Positions 47,391 through 56,861 of a DNA stretch of 64,000 nucleotides are shown here, piece after piece. Source of the DNA: an uncultured Woeseiaceae bacterium. GTDB lineage: Bacteria > Pseudomonadota > Gammaproteobacteria > Steroidobacterales > Woeseiaceae. Position 1 is the first letter of the stretch, and each line of letters starts with the position of its first letter. The notes under the pieces were generated by a model. The model ran no database searches and had not been told where the DNA came from. It worked only from the letters and a program-made list of their open reading frames with translations. Location of the stretch: positions 45,853-109,852 of the forward strand of contig CAMYJB010000012.1 in assembly GCA_947258565.1 (NCBI GenBank), in the 5' to 3' direction. A program made the position numbers and the translations under genes.

Positions 47391-47891
47391 TCAGGGCTCC
47401 AGGAGGAGCACACTCTCGTCCAGCACGTGCTCTTCGTAATTCGGCAGGTCGCCAGCCCGGTCAATGACGAGAAACTCCTGCCCGGCCTCGAATGCAATCA
47501 ACGGCATGTGCCACGTGCCACGCAGGTAATTCACGCCTTGCCGGCCATTGGTCACGAAGGCCTGCAGATCCGCCGGCTCGACGCTCTCGCCCGGTGGCGC
47601 GACGACCACCACGAAACGGGCCGGTGCCAGCGGCACGAACGCCTGGCTGCCGAGCGGATGCCGCTCGACGACGTCGAAACGGTACGGCAGCGTCGTGGCG
47701 CTGCGGCAGCGCGCAACGCTTACGCAAACCCGGCCGTCCGCGCCCGTGTTCACGTTGCACAGGTCGGCGAAACGCTCGAACCGGCCTGCATTCATCGTCC
47801 GGCGTTGTGAGCCTGACGCTTCGATCACGTCCCCGAAGGGCAGGAAGCGTTCGCAGGTAAGCGGCAGGGGTTTCAGCGTGGGGCCGCTCAT
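47391..47891 (-). CDS. allA: ureidoglycolate lyase AllA
   Basis: AllA splits ureidoglycolate into glyoxylate and urea. The 166-residue length is standard. Family features are FLPFGDVIEASG at the start, the small double-strand barrel, and the C-terminal TWHMPLIAFEAGQEFLVIDR. It follows alc with a 4-base overlap, so allantoate is processed by two enzymes made together. Confidence 0.93.
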   Translation of the reverse strand: MSGPTLKPLPLTCERFLPFGDVIEASGSQRRTMNAGRFERFADLCNVNTGADGRVCVSVARCRSATTLPYRFDVVERHPLGSQAFVPLAPARFVVVVAPPGESVEPADLQAFVTNGRQGVNYLRGTWHMPLIAFEAGQEFLVIDRAGDLPNYEEHVLDESVLLLEP

Positions 47892-48874
47892 GATTTCTCG
47901 CCGGCGACGCGCCCGAAGATGCGCAGGCGGCTGACGCCGCCGTCCGGATAGATCGACATGCGAACGTGACTGACCGGCCCGAGGTCCTCGAGCTCCGTCT
48001 CGAAATAATGCTGCTGGTCCATGGACAGCTTCGCCTCCGGCAGCAAGGTCCGCCAGCGCTCGCTGTCGGCCGCCGCTTCGTCATGGCTCTCGAACAGCGC
48101 CGCCTCGACGGATACGCGGTCAGGATAGTTACCTTTGAAATGCGCCGTGTCGACCTCGACGCGCTCGACGGTGCCCGGCCTGCCGAGCGCGACGATTACC
48201 CAATCGTTGCCGGGACCGCGGCGGCGCGCCGTTTCCCAGCCGTCGCCCATGTTCAGGCCGCGCCCCGGCAGGTTGAGGTTGTGCATGCTGCCATAGTGTT
48301 CGTCGCTGGCCGCGAGCGCACGGCCGCCGTTCCTCAGCGCGAACAGATCCACGATGCCGTCCTCGTCCTCGAAGTCTGCGCGCACCTCACCATAGATACG
48401 CAAGCGCGCGATGCCGCCGTCAGGGTAGATATTGAGCCGCAGGTGAGTCCAGACGTTCGGGTCGCCCACCTCGACGTAATGATGCTGGTCGCCCGAGAGA
48501 TCGGTCCGGGGCAGGATCCCGGTCCAGCCGGATTCCGGCACGTCGCCGTCGCTGACACACGCATCGATCGAGGCCTGCGGCGGGAAGTTACCGGTGAAAT
48601 AGCGGGTATCGATGTCCACGCCGCGAACGATACCCGGCACACCCAGCCGGATAATGCAGTGATCGTGGCCGGGGGTGCGGCGGCGGCGGCTCTCCCAGCC
48701 GTCCATCCATTTGCCGTGGTCGTCGTACTTGTCTGCGATAAACACCGGGTCGGCGGGCTGGATCAGGCGTTCCTTGGCGGCAAAAAATTCGTCGCTCGCG
48801 TGGGTTACGCGCGTGCCGAGGCGCGGCTGTTCGAGCCGGATCCAGTGCCGGAACGGATTTTCGGACACGGGCAT
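47888..48874 (-). CDS. alc: allantoicase
   Basis: Allantoicase hydrolyses allantoate to ureidoglycolate and urea. The 328-residue protein is an internal duplication of a jelly-roll domain. The first copy has DGWESRRRRTPGHDHCII and FTGNFPPQASIDA. The second has DGWETARRRGPGNDWVIV and FKGNYPDRVSVEA. Both copies end in a shared YPDGG-R-RIxG block. Two-domain allantoicases are typical of bacteria and fungi. It overlaps allA by 4 bases and shares one base with uraD. Confidence 0.95.
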   Translation of the reverse strand: MPVSENPFRHWIRLEQPRLGTRVTHASDEFFAAKERLIQPADPVFIADKYDDHGKWMDGWESRRRRTPGHDHCIIRLGVPGIVRGVDIDTRYFTGNFPPQASIDACVSDGDVPESGWTGILPRTDLSGDQHHYVEVGDPNVWTHLRLNIYPDGGIARLRIYGEVRADFEDEDGIVDLFALRNGGRALAASDEHYGSMHNLNLPGRGLNMGDGWETARRRGPGNDWVIVALGRPGTVERVEVDTAHFKGNYPDRVSVEAALFESHDEAAADSERWRTLLPEAKLSMDQQHYFETELEDLGPVSHVRMSIYPDGGVSRLRIFGRVAGEKS

Positions 48875-49359
48875 CAGTTCGCTCCCAGGGCTACCAGACG
48901 CAGACGCGCGATCTTGTGGATCTCGAGCAAGGCAGTCTCGAACTCTGCATCGTAATCGTTCTCGAGCCGCGACTCGAACGCCGCGAGAATCTCTGTGCGA
49001 CTCTTGTTGCGAACCGCCATGACGAAAGGGAAGCCGAATTTCCCACGATACGCCTCATTCAATGCCTGGAAGCGCACGTACTCCTCCGGAGAACACTGGT
49101 CCAGGCCGGCACTGGACTGCTCCGTCTCCGAGTCGACGGTCAGTTCCCCGGCAACGGCCGCTTGCCCGGCCAGGTCCGGGTGCGCGCGGATCAGCGCGAG
49201 TCGCCGCTCCCGCGATGCATTATCCACGCAGTCCTCCATGACCCTGGCGATGACGTCGACGTCGGCGCTGCCGTCAACCAGCGGCGCGGCTTTCTCGGCC
49301 ACCCAGGGCGAGTGCTCGTAGATGCGGCCGAAACGCGCGATGAATTCGTTTTCCTTCAT
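48874..49359 (-). CDS. uraD: OHCU decarboxylase UraD
   Basis: UraD decarboxylates 2-oxo-4-hydroxy-4-carboxy-5-ureidoimidazoline to S-allantoin. ATG 49359 gives 161 residues, the normal length. The catalytic histidine lies in LIRAHPDLAG, and the partner block is KFGFPFVMAVRNKS. The helical fold is typical of the family. One base separates its start from the stop of puuE. Confidence 0.94.
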   Translation of the reverse strand: MKENEFIARFGRIYEHSPWVAEKAAPLVDGSADVDVIARVMEDCVDNASRERRLALIRAHPDLAGQAAVAGELTVDSETEQSSAGLDQCSPEEYVRFQALNEAYRGKFGFPFVMAVRNKSRTEILAAFESRLENDYDAEFETALLEIHKIARLRLVALGAN

Positions 49360-49360
49360 G

Positions 49361-50269
49361 CTACGCCCCGTCTGCCGGGAAATGCCCACGCCAGTGCCGC
49401 GCGATGTCGATACGCCGGCACACCCAGACGTTGTCGAATCCGGCAACGTAATCGAGAAAACGCGCCACGGCAGCCGCGCGCCCGGGCCGGCCGGCCAGCC
49501 GGCAGTGCAGGCCCACCGACATCATCCGTCCTCCTTCGGCATGCAGCACGTCGAAGGAATCCCTGAGGTAGTCGAAGAACTGCTGTCCCGAATTGAAGCC
49601 CTGGGCGGTGGCGAAGCGCATGTCGTTGGCGTCCAGCGTGTACGGCACCATGAGCTGCGGCGTCGCCTGCGACCGGTCCCAGTAGGGCAGGTCGTCGGCG
49701 TAGGAGTCCGCGTTGTAGAGGAAGCCACCTTCCTCCGCGACCAGCCGGAGCGTATTCGGACTGCAGCGTCCGAGGTACCAGCCGAGCGGACGTTCGCCCG
49801 TTACCTGCGTGTGAACGTCGATCGCCTTCGCGAGGTGTGCTCTCTCCGTCGTTTCGTCGACGGCCTGGTAGTCGATCCATCGGTAGCCGTGACTCGCAAC
49901 CTCCCAGCCTGCGTCCTGCATCGCGGCCACGGCCTCCGGGTTGCGCTGCAGCGCCATCGCGACGCCGAACACGGTGACCGCGAGGCCGCGCTCCGTGAAC
50001 ATCCGGTACAGTCGCCAGAAACCCGCGCGCGCTCCATACTCGTAAAGCGACTCCATGTTCATGTGGCGCTGGCCCGGGTAGGCAGCGGCGCCGACGATTT
50101 CGGACAGGAACGCTTCGGAAGCGGCGTCACCGTGCAGCACGCAATTCTCTGCGCCCTCTTCGTAATTGATGACGAACTGCACGGCGGTGCGCGCAGCATG
50201 CGGCCAGTCCGGGTCGGGCGGTCGCTGGCCGTAGCCAAGAAGATCGCGCGGATAGTCGCCCGCGCTCAT
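49361..50269 (-). CDS. puuE: allantoinase PuuE (polysaccharide-deacetylase fold)
   Basis: PuuE opens the allantoin ring to give allantoate, using a deacetylase-type fold rather than the amidohydrolase fold of AllB. The 302-residue protein starts ATG 50269 and has the typical opening PRDLLGYGQRPPDPDWP. Family blocks are VQFVINYEEGAENCVLHGD, VASHGYRWIDY and HCRLAGRPGRAAAV. It overlaps the puuD stop by 4 bases. Confidence 0.94.
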   Translation of the reverse strand: MSAGDYPRDLLGYGQRPPDPDWPHAARTAVQFVINYEEGAENCVLHGDAASEAFLSEIVGAAAYPGQRHMNMESLYEYGARAGFWRLYRMFTERGLAVTVFGVAMALQRNPEAVAAMQDAGWEVASHGYRWIDYQAVDETTERAHLAKAIDVHTQVTGERPLGWYLGRCSPNTLRLVAEEGGFLYNADSYADDLPYWDRSQATPQLMVPYTLDANDMRFATAQGFNSGQQFFDYLRDSFDVLHAEGGRMMSVGLHCRLAGRPGRAAAVARFLDYVAGFDNVWVCRRIDIARHWRGHFPADGA

Positions 50270-51459
50270 TTATTCGCCGCGGGGCCTGCGCGATACCAGC
50301 GATCGATCACGCCCCGTTCCTCTTCGGTGATATTGGTGAGGTTGCCGATCGGCATGACGCGCGTCACGACGGTCTGTTGATGAATGCGTAGCGCCTCGGC
50401 AACGATCTGCGCGTCCGTCTCGAGCACTACGCCGGCGGGCGCTGCCTGGAACGCGGGGTGCTGCGGCGACGCCGCATGACACGAGGTACAGCGCTCGTGC
50501 ACGACTTTGCGCACGGCGTCGAAATCCACACTGCCCACGCTTGCCGCCGTATCCCGCGGCGCGATCGCAACGGCGACGATTACCAACAGCACGACTGCGG
50601 CCACCATCGGCAACGGCGATGCCCGGCCCGAGTGTCTCGCAACGAAGTAGACACGCACCAGCGCTCCGGCGAGCGAGATTGCGACGAGGATCGCCCAGTT
50701 GAATTCATGGCTGTAGGTCATCGCAAAATGGTTGCTGATCATCGTGAACAGAACGGGCAGGGTGAAATACGTATTGTGCACAGAGCGTTGTTTGCCGCGG
50801 ATGCCGGGCAGCGGGTCCGGATCCTCGCCGCGCCCGGCGGCCGCAACCATCTGCCGCTGGCCAGGGATAATTACGAAGAACACGTTCGCGGCCATGATCG
50901 TGCCCAGCACCGCACCGAAATGAATGTAGGCGCCGCGTCCGCCAAACAACTCGCACAGACCCCAGGCGAGCAACGCCGCAAGGAGCAGCAGGATGCCGGC
51001 AAACAGTCCACCGTTATCGGCAAGCGGCGACCTGCACAGGCCATCGTAGACGAGCCAGCCCGCTACGATAAATGCGAGGGAAATCCCGGTGGCGCTCAGC
51101 GGTGTCAGGTTCGCCACCGCCGGATCGATCAGATAGACCCCCGCGCCCAGCCAGTACACGAGGATCAGCAGGAACATTCCGGACAGCCACGTCGTGTAGG
51201 CCTCCCACTTGAACCAGTGCAGGGTCTCGGGCAAGGAAGGCGGCGCAACCTTGTATTTCTGCGCATGGTAGAAGCCACCGCCGTGCACCGACCACAGCTC
51301 GCCGCCGACGCCCTTGTCGCGATCGTCTTCCGACTTCGGCGGCTGCAGGTGATTGTCCAGCCAGACGAAGTAGAACGAGGAACCGATCCAGGCGATACCG
51401 GCGATCATGTGTAACCAGCGCAGCAGCAGGTTCAGCCAGTCGGAGATGTAGGCTTCCAC
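50266..51459 (-). CDS. puuD: membrane-bound urate hydroxylase/oxidase PuuD with cytochrome c domain
   Basis: PuuD oxidises urate to 5-hydroxyisourate and passes electrons to the respiratory chain instead of oxygen. GTG 51459 has GGGAG upstream; a longer open frame runs into xdhC antisense sequence. The 397-residue protein has about eight membrane helices (WLNLLLRWLHMIAGIAWIG first, with conserved His residues). A C-terminal cytochrome c domain follows, with the haem motif CTSCH at 324-328 and a likely Met ligand near 369. The gene follows xdhC with a 1-base gap. Confidence 0.94.
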   Translation of the reverse strand: MEAYISDWLNLLLRWLHMIAGIAWIGSSFYFVWLDNHLQPPKSEDDRDKGVGGELWSVHGGGFYHAQKYKVAPPSLPETLHWFKWEAYTTWLSGMFLLILVYWLGAGVYLIDPAVANLTPLSATGISLAFIVAGWLVYDGLCRSPLADNGGLFAGILLLLAALLAWGLCELFGGRGAYIHFGAVLGTIMAANVFFVIIPGQRQMVAAAGRGEDPDPLPGIRGKQRSVHNTYFTLPVLFTMISNHFAMTYSHEFNWAILVAISLAGALVRVYFVARHSGRASPLPMVAAVVLLVIVAVAIAPRDTAASVGSVDFDAVRKVVHERCTSCHAASPQHPAFQAAPAGVVLETDAQIVAEALRIHQQTVVTRVMPIGNLTNITEEERGVIDRWYRAGPAANK

Positions 51460-51460
51460 G

Positions 51461-52526
51461 TCAGCTCCCGATCGGGTGCACGTTGCCGGGGAGCGAGCGT
51501 TGCGGCGCCAGCGGTTTCTCGTGGGCCCGCAGGATCTCCGCCGCGACCGCGATGGCGATCTCGGCAGGCTTTTTGCCGCTGATACCGGTGACGCCGATCG
51601 GGCAGACAAGCTGTTCGATCGCACTTTGCGGCAGGCCTTGCTGGCGGAAGCGCTTCTCGAAGCGGCGGCGCTTGGTCAGGGAGCCGATCAGTCCGCAGTA
51701 CGCGGCATCGCCACGCCGCAGGATGCGGTCGCAAATGTCCAGATCCAGCGGGTGACTGTGGGTCATGACGAGGTAATAGCTGGACGGCGGCATGGCGGCT
51801 ACTTCGAGCGCCGGCTCAGGGGTTTCGATGGCCCTTACGTTGCGCGGCGTCGCCCTGAATATGTCGCGGCGGCTGTCGACCCAGCGGATGTTGCAGTCGA
51901 GCCCGGACAGCACGTTCACGACGGCGGCGCCCACGTGGCCTGCTCCGAAGACTGCAATATTGAAGTCGCTGCCGAGCAAGGGCTCGTAGAACATGCCGTC
52001 AATCACGGCGGCCGGGCCGCCCTGCAGCAGCCCGCGCGCAGCCTCGATGGCCGCTGGCTCGCAGGCGCCCTCCTCGACACCGAACACGTTGTCGGCGGAT
52101 ACGACGAATTTCGTCGCCGATTCCGTCGCGGTCACCAGCACCGTCGCTTGCCGCTGGCCGTGAAGCGCACGCAGATCGCGCAGCCACGCCGGCAGGCCGC
52201 TGCCGAGCGGCTCGAACAGAACGTCGACGACGCCCCCGCAGCACTGCCCCAGTGCCGGGCCCAGCGGGAACCGCCGCGTCGTCGGTTTTTCCTCTGCGCC
52301 CAGCAGCCCGGCGGCGATGTGGGTGCATTGATGTTCCAGCTGACCGCCGCCGATCGTGCCTATCGTTTCGACCGCCGCCGATCGTGCCTATCGTTTCGCG
52401 CGCGGTGACGATCATTTTCGCGCCGGTTTCACGCGGCGTCGATCCGCGCATGCCGCAGATCGTGACGAGGACGGCGGCTTCACCGGCCGCGGTCAGGTCC
52501 GACAGTTCTTCGATCCACTCGTTCAC
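51461..52526 (-). pseudogene. xdhC: xdhC, XDH accessory protein, disrupted by a 28-bp tandem duplication
   Basis: XdhC brings sulfurated molybdenum cofactor to xanthine dehydrogenase. ATG 52526 overlaps the xdhB stop by 4 bases and begins well (MNEWIEELSDLTAAGEAA, later GMRGSTPRETGAKM). At 52343-52398 a 28-bp sequence is present twice in tandem. Because 28 is not a multiple of 3, the frame shifts within TIGGG, the XdhC motif GGGxLE. The remainder continues in another frame, with the Rossmann domain intact (FNIAVFGAGHVGAAV, CPIGVTGISGKKPAEIA) to the stop at 51461. Deleting one copy restores GGGQLEHQC. A separate start at 52141 could make the C-terminal domain alone. Confidence 0.9.
52343..52398. 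repeat. 28-bp perfect tandem duplication in xdhC
   Basis: Bases 52343-52370 and 52371-52398 are identical (each begins ACCGCCGCCG and ends TCGTTTCG). No other gene in the window shows such a duplication. Slipped-strand replication could produce or remove it. Confidence 0.97.
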
Positions 52527-54829
52527 GGGCTTGCCGCCTCGATTGCACGGAGCACGGCCTCCGGCGTGGCCGGCGCATCGAGCGCTGGTAGCGGGTCGCT
52601 GTCCGTGGCGATGGCATCACGAATAGCGTGGAACACGGAGATCGCAAGCATGAACGGCGGTTCGCCGACGGCTTTGGAGCCATAGATCGTATCTTCGCGA
52701 TTCGCGGCATTTTCGAGCAGCGTCACGTTGAACTCGGGCGCGAGATCCGAGCAGGTCGGGATCTTGTACGTGGATGGCGCATGCGTCTGCAGCTCCCCCG
52801 CATCGTTCCAACACAGTTCTTCCGACGTCAGCCAGCCCGCTCCCTGGACGAAACCACCCTCGACCTGGCCGAGGTCCATCGCCGGATTCAGCGAGTCGCC
52901 GCAATCGTGCACGATATCCACGCGCAGGATCCGATTCTCGCCCGTAAGGGTATCGACGATGACTTCGGCGACGGCTGCGCCGTACGCAAAGTAAAAGAAC
53001 GGCCGCCCACTGAAGGTGCTGCGGTCGTAATTGATCTTCGGCGTCTTGTAGAAACCCGTCGCGGAGAGAGAGACACGGTCGAACCAGGCAAGCTGTACGA
53101 GCTCGGCGAACTCCAGGCGCCCGGGCCCGACGGATACCCGGCCGTTTTCGAATTCGACGGCACTTTCGTTGACCGAAAAATGCCGCGCCGCGAATTCGGT
53201 GAGGCGCTTTCGTATCTTGCGGGCGGCGACCTGTGCTGCCTTGCCGTTCATATCGGAGCCGCTCGACGCAGCCGTTGCGGACGCATTAGGCACCTTGCTG
53301 GTATCGGCTGCATTGTTTCGAATCGAGGACACGGGCACGCCGAGTTCGTCCGCAACGACCTGTGCGACCTTGATCAGCAGACCCTGGCCCATCTCCGTGC
53401 CGCCGTGATTGAGGTGTACAGTGCCGTCCCTGTAAACGTGCACGAGCGCGCCGGCCTGGTTCAGGTGCGTTGAGGTGAACGATATCCCGAACTTGACCGG
53501 CGTCAATGCAATACCGCGCTTCAGGACCGGGCTCGAGGCGTTGAAGTCGCGGATGGCGGCACGCCGCTTGCGATAATCAGCACTGGCTTCGAGCTTGTCG
53601 GCGATCATGTCGAGGATGTTGTCCTCGATCGCCTGCCCGTATTGCGTCACGTCGCGCTCCCCAATGCCATAAAAATTCCTGCGCCGTACCTCGAGCGGAT
53701 CAAGATCGAGCGTGCGCGCGATATCGTCGATCGCGTACTCGATCGCGAACATGCCCTGCGGGCCGCCGAAACCGCGGAACGCCGTGTTCGATACCGTGTT
53801 GGTTTTGCAGCGATGCGAAGTGATATTTACATTTTCGAGGAAGTACGCGTTATCGCAGTGGAACATCGTGCGGTCGTTCACGGGGCCCGACAGGTCGGCC
53901 GAGATTCCGCAGCGTGATGCAAACGTGAAATCGATACCGCGAATCCGGCCGGTTTCGTCGAAGCCAACGTCGTAATCGACGACGAAGTCGTGACGCTTGC
54001 CGGTCATGATCATGTCCACGTCGCGGTCGAGGCGCAGCTTGCAGGGGCGCCCGGTCCTGATCGTCATGAGTGCGGCGATACAGGCAATCGTTGCGGCCTG
54101 GCTCTCCTTGCCGCCGAAAGCGCCGCCCATGCGCCGGCAGACACAGGTGACGTCCTTCGCCGCCCGATTCGTCGCGTTCGCGACGAGGTGCTGAACCTCG
54201 TCCGGATGCTGCGTCGAACTGTAGAGCAACAGACCGTCGTCTTCCTGCGGCACACACATGGAGATGTGGCCTTCGAGGTAGAACTGGTCCTGCCCACCCA
54301 TCGTAATGCGCCGCTGCAGCCGCCGCGGCGCCTCGCGGATCACGGCAGCCGGATCCCCGCGCGTCAGCGTCTCGCTGGGAAGAACGAAAGAACCTTTCTC
54401 GACGGCCGTTAACGGATCCAGTATCGGCTCGAGTTCCTCGTAGTCGATGTTCGCGAGCTGTGCCGCCTTGCGGGCCTGCTCCACGGTCCTCGCGGCGACG
54501 GCAAATATTGCCTGGCCGGCGTATTCCACCGTGTCCGTCGCCAATATCTTTTCGTCGTGGACGATCGGGCCGCAGTTGTTCTCGCCCGGTATGTCACTCG
54601 CCAGGCACACGTCGACGACACCCTCGGCCGCCAGCACATCGCCGAGGTCGATAGCGCGCAGGCGCGCGTGCGCCCTGCTGCTCAGGCCGACCGCTACGTG
54701 CAGGAGATCGCGCGGCTCTGGGAGGTCGTCCGTGTACGCCGCCCTGCCGCTGACGTGCAGGTGCGCGCTGTCGTGCGGCAGCGCAGTACCGACGGCCGTT
54801 TTGCGCACCTGTTCAGCCGTGGCGTCCAT
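52523..54829 (-). CDS. xdhB: xanthine dehydrogenase molybdopterin-binding subunit XdhB
   Basis: XdhB is the catalytic molybdenum subunit that hydroxylates hypoxanthine and xanthine to urate. The 768-residue length fits the bacterial large subunit. The Moco-binding blocks are GGQDQFYLEGH, GGAFGGKESQ, FRGFGGPQGMF and TEMGQGLLIKVAQ. The catalytic glutamate lies in the terminal GSKAVGEPPF block. The gene overlaps xdhA by 17 bases and xdhC by 4. Loss of xdhC should leave XdhB with unsulfurated cofactor, which is inference. Confidence 0.96.
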   Translation of the reverse strand: MDATAEQVRKTAVGTALPHDSAHLHVSGRAAYTDDLPEPRDLLHVAVGLSSRAHARLRAIDLGDVLAAEGVVDVCLASDIPGENNCGPIVHDEKILATDTVEYAGQAIFAVAARTVEQARKAAQLANIDYEELEPILDPLTAVEKGSFVLPSETLTRGDPAAVIREAPRRLQRRITMGGQDQFYLEGHISMCVPQEDDGLLLYSSTQHPDEVQHLVANATNRAAKDVTCVCRRMGGAFGGKESQAATIACIAALMTIRTGRPCKLRLDRDVDMIMTGKRHDFVVDYDVGFDETGRIRGIDFTFASRCGISADLSGPVNDRTMFHCDNAYFLENVNITSHRCKTNTVSNTAFRGFGGPQGMFAIEYAIDDIARTLDLDPLEVRRRNFYGIGERDVTQYGQAIEDNILDMIADKLEASADYRKRRAAIRDFNASSPVLKRGIALTPVKFGISFTSTHLNQAGALVHVYRDGTVHLNHGGTEMGQGLLIKVAQVVADELGVPVSSIRNNAADTSKVPNASATAASSGSDMNGKAAQVAARKIRKRLTEFAARHFSVNESAVEFENGRVSVGPGRLEFAELVQLAWFDRVSLSATGFYKTPKINYDRSTFSGRPFFYFAYGAAVAEVIVDTLTGENRILRVDIVHDCGDSLNPAMDLGQVEGGFVQGAGWLTSEELCWNDAGELQTHAPSTYKIPTCSDLAPEFNVTLLENAANREDTIYGSKAVGEPPFMLAISVFHAIRDAIATDSDPLPALDAPATPEAVLRAIEAASP

Positions 54830-56339
54830 ACAGGTACACCGATTCAGTCAGGTCACCGCGGGTCTCGAGGTAGAGGCGCCGCAACAGGTTCTGGCCGCTC
54901 CGCAGACGATATTCCGCAGACGCGCGCATGTCCGTTATGGGTTCGAAGTCCCTGGCGAAGGCCGCCATGCCCGCCGCGATCGTATCCTCTGTCCATGGCC
55001 GGCCCGTCATCGCCTGCTCGCAGTGCGTCGCACGCTTCACCGTCACAGCGAGGCCGCCACAGGCGATGCGAATCGACTTGACGCAACCGTCCTCGAGCTC
55101 CAGGCGATAGGCTGCGCAAACGGCGGAAATATCCTGGTCGAAGCGCTTCGACAGCTTGTAACAGTGCAGGCGCGTATCGGGCCCCGGCAACGGCAGCCGG
55201 ATCCGCTCGATGAACTCGCCCGGCCGAAGGTCGTTGACCTGGTAGTCGTGATAGAAGTCATCCAGCGCGAGTTCGCGCGAGCCGTCGGCGGAGCGGATCA
55301 CGATGGACGCCCCGGCCGCCATCAGTGCGGGCATCGAGTCGCCGATGGGCGAACCATTGGCCACGTTGCCACCGAGCGTCGCCGTATTGCGGATCGGCGG
55401 CGACGCGAAACGGCTGAGCATGTCGTCGAGCAGCGGGTAGTGCTCGAGAATCGCGGGAATCGCATCGCTGAAAGTTGCCGCGCCGCCGATTTCGAGGTGC
55501 GCATCGCTCTCGCGTATAGCAGCGAACTCCTTGACCTCGCCCACGTAAACGACGGTTTCGAGTTCGCGTTGCAGCTTCGTCACCCACAGGCCGATATCCG
55601 TACCGCCCGCAAGTATCGTAGCGTCAGGGTGCGCATCGAGCGTGGCGGCCAGCTCGTCGATCGTCCTCGGTGCGAAGAACGCGCGCTTGCCGTGATGCAG
55701 TTCGAGCGAGCTGTCGCGAGCAATCTGCCGCAGCCGCTCGACACGGTCAGTCACGGATACACCACTTCCGTGCGGCTGCCGCAGCCAGTCGTCGTCAGCG
55801 GCGGGAATATCGTACATCGCACTCGCCGCGGCGACGATCGGGCGATAGCCGGTGCAGCGGCACAGATTGCCCGCGAGTGCATCGTCGATATCCCTTCGCG
55901 AGGGATCGCTCTGCGACTTGTACAACGCGAACAGCGACATGACGAACCCCGGCGTGCAGAAACCACACTGCGACCCATGCTGGTCAACCATAGCCTGCTG
56001 CACCGGGTGCAGCCCGTTGCCGTGCAGGTCGAGACTCTCAACGGTGATCAGCTCCTTGCCGTCCAGCGTGGGCAGGAACTGGATGCAGGAATTCACGGCT
56101 TTGAGCGAGAGCCCGTTGCCGCTGCCGTCGAGTTCGGCGAGCACCACGGTGCACGCGCCGCAATCGCCTTCGGCGCAACCCTCTTTCGTTCCCGTGCGGC
56201 GGAGGTCCTCGCGAAGGAACTGCAGCACCGTGCGCGTCGGATCGACGTCGTCCAGCTCCACGATCTCTCCGTCGAGCACGAATCGGATATTCGCGCGCGC
56301 CGATGTGTCGCTTGAGGAAATTGCTGCCACCGCCGTCAA
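54813..56339 (-). CDS. xdhA: xanthine dehydrogenase small subunit XdhA (2x 2Fe-2S, FAD)
   Basis: XdhA carries electrons from the molybdenum site to NAD. The 508-residue protein has two 2Fe-2S clusters, with cysteines 55, 60, 63, 85 for the first and 125, 128, 160, 162 for the second (GCAEGDCGAC, CGFCTPG, LCRCTGY). A FAD-binding domain follows (ATILAGGTDIGLWVTK, TLGGNVANGSPIGDSMPAL). It overlaps uraH by 4 bases at its start. Splitting the enzyme into XdhA and XdhB is normal for bacteria. Confidence 0.96.
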   Translation of the reverse strand: MTAVAAISSSDTSARANIRFVLDGEIVELDDVDPTRTVLQFLREDLRRTGTKEGCAEGDCGACTVVLAELDGSGNGLSLKAVNSCIQFLPTLDGKELITVESLDLHGNGLHPVQQAMVDQHGSQCGFCTPGFVMSLFALYKSQSDPSRRDIDDALAGNLCRCTGYRPIVAAASAMYDIPAADDDWLRQPHGSGVSVTDRVERLRQIARDSSLELHHGKRAFFAPRTIDELAATLDAHPDATILAGGTDIGLWVTKLQRELETVVYVGEVKEFAAIRESDAHLEIGGAATFSDAIPAILEHYPLLDDMLSRFASPPIRNTATLGGNVANGSPIGDSMPALMAAGASIVIRSADGSRELALDDFYHDYQVNDLRPGEFIERIRLPLPGPDTRLHCYKLSKRFDQDISAVCAAYRLELEDGCVKSIRIACGGLAVTVKRATHCEQAMTGRPWTEDTIAAGMAAFARDFEPITDMRASAEYRLRSGQNLLRRLYLETRGDLTESVYLYGRHG

Positions 56340-56683
56340 CTACCCCGGTACGTTGAATAGCTCCACGGCGAGGCCAGCAGTGGAACGTGATAGTGCTCGT
56401 CGGCGGCTACCGAGAACCGGATCACGACTGTATCCAGGAACGCCGGTTCGCCTGTCTTCATTCCCTGTGCCGAGAAATACGCACCGATGTCGAATTCGAG
56501 CTCGTAGCAACCGCCCTCCATCGCGTCGCCCTCGATCAGCGGCTGGTCGGTCCGGCCGTCGGCATTCGACGTCGTGGCCGCGACGAGCTGCCGCTCACCG
56601 TCGACGCAGAAGAGACGGATGCCGACGTTCGTTGCAGGGCAACCCTGTGCCGTGTCCAGAATATGCGTCGTCAGTCGTCCCAC
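56336..56683 (-). CDS. uraH: 5-hydroxyisourate hydrolase UraH
   Basis: UraH hydrolyses 5-hydroxyisourate to OHCU. It is a transthyretin-related protein. GTG 56683 is preferred over ATG 56722: it gives 115 residues beginning VGRLTTHILDTAQGCP, the family start, and the -10 box TATAAT would overlap the ATG. The catalytic His residues lie in THILDTAQG and ADEHYHVPLL, and the C-terminus YSTYRGS is the diagnostic YRGS tetrapeptide. It is the first gene of the purine operon. Confidence 0.94.
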   Translation of the reverse strand: MGRLTTHILDTAQGCPATNVGIRLFCVDGERQLVAATTSNADGRTDQPLIEGDAMEGGCYELEFDIGAYFSAQGMKTGEPAFLDTVVIRFSVAADEHYHVPLLASPWSYSTYRGS

Positions 56684-56720
56684 CGGATTTCCGCGTTGCG
56701 CGCTGCGTGGCAATGCCGTC

Positions 56721-56726
56721 ATTATA
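56721..56726 (-). promoter_or_regulatory. candidate -10 box of the purine operon
   Basis: TATAAT on the minus strand lies 37 bases before the GTG start of uraH and overlaps the alternative ATG. No clear -35 hexamer is seen at the standard distance. Confidence 0.45.
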
Positions 56727-56861
56727 CGTTGCCACTACCACCATAACGGCCACCATGAGCAATAATAACTGGCTGTTGCCGGGAATCGAGATGACGCGAC
56801 TCACCCTGGCCCGCGCCGCGACAATCGGGTGCATTGCCGTTACCGGCTACGCCGGAGCGAG

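Noticed and set aside
51999..52526. 175-codon frame at the start of xdhC as a separate gene
   Set aside because: Only its first 50 or so residues are XdhC-like. The rest is out-of-frame sequence after the 28-bp duplication.
54447..56315. Open frame of 622 codons on the plus strand
   Set aside because: It is antisense to xdhA and the start of xdhB, which have complete cofactor motifs. The translated product has no recognisable motif.
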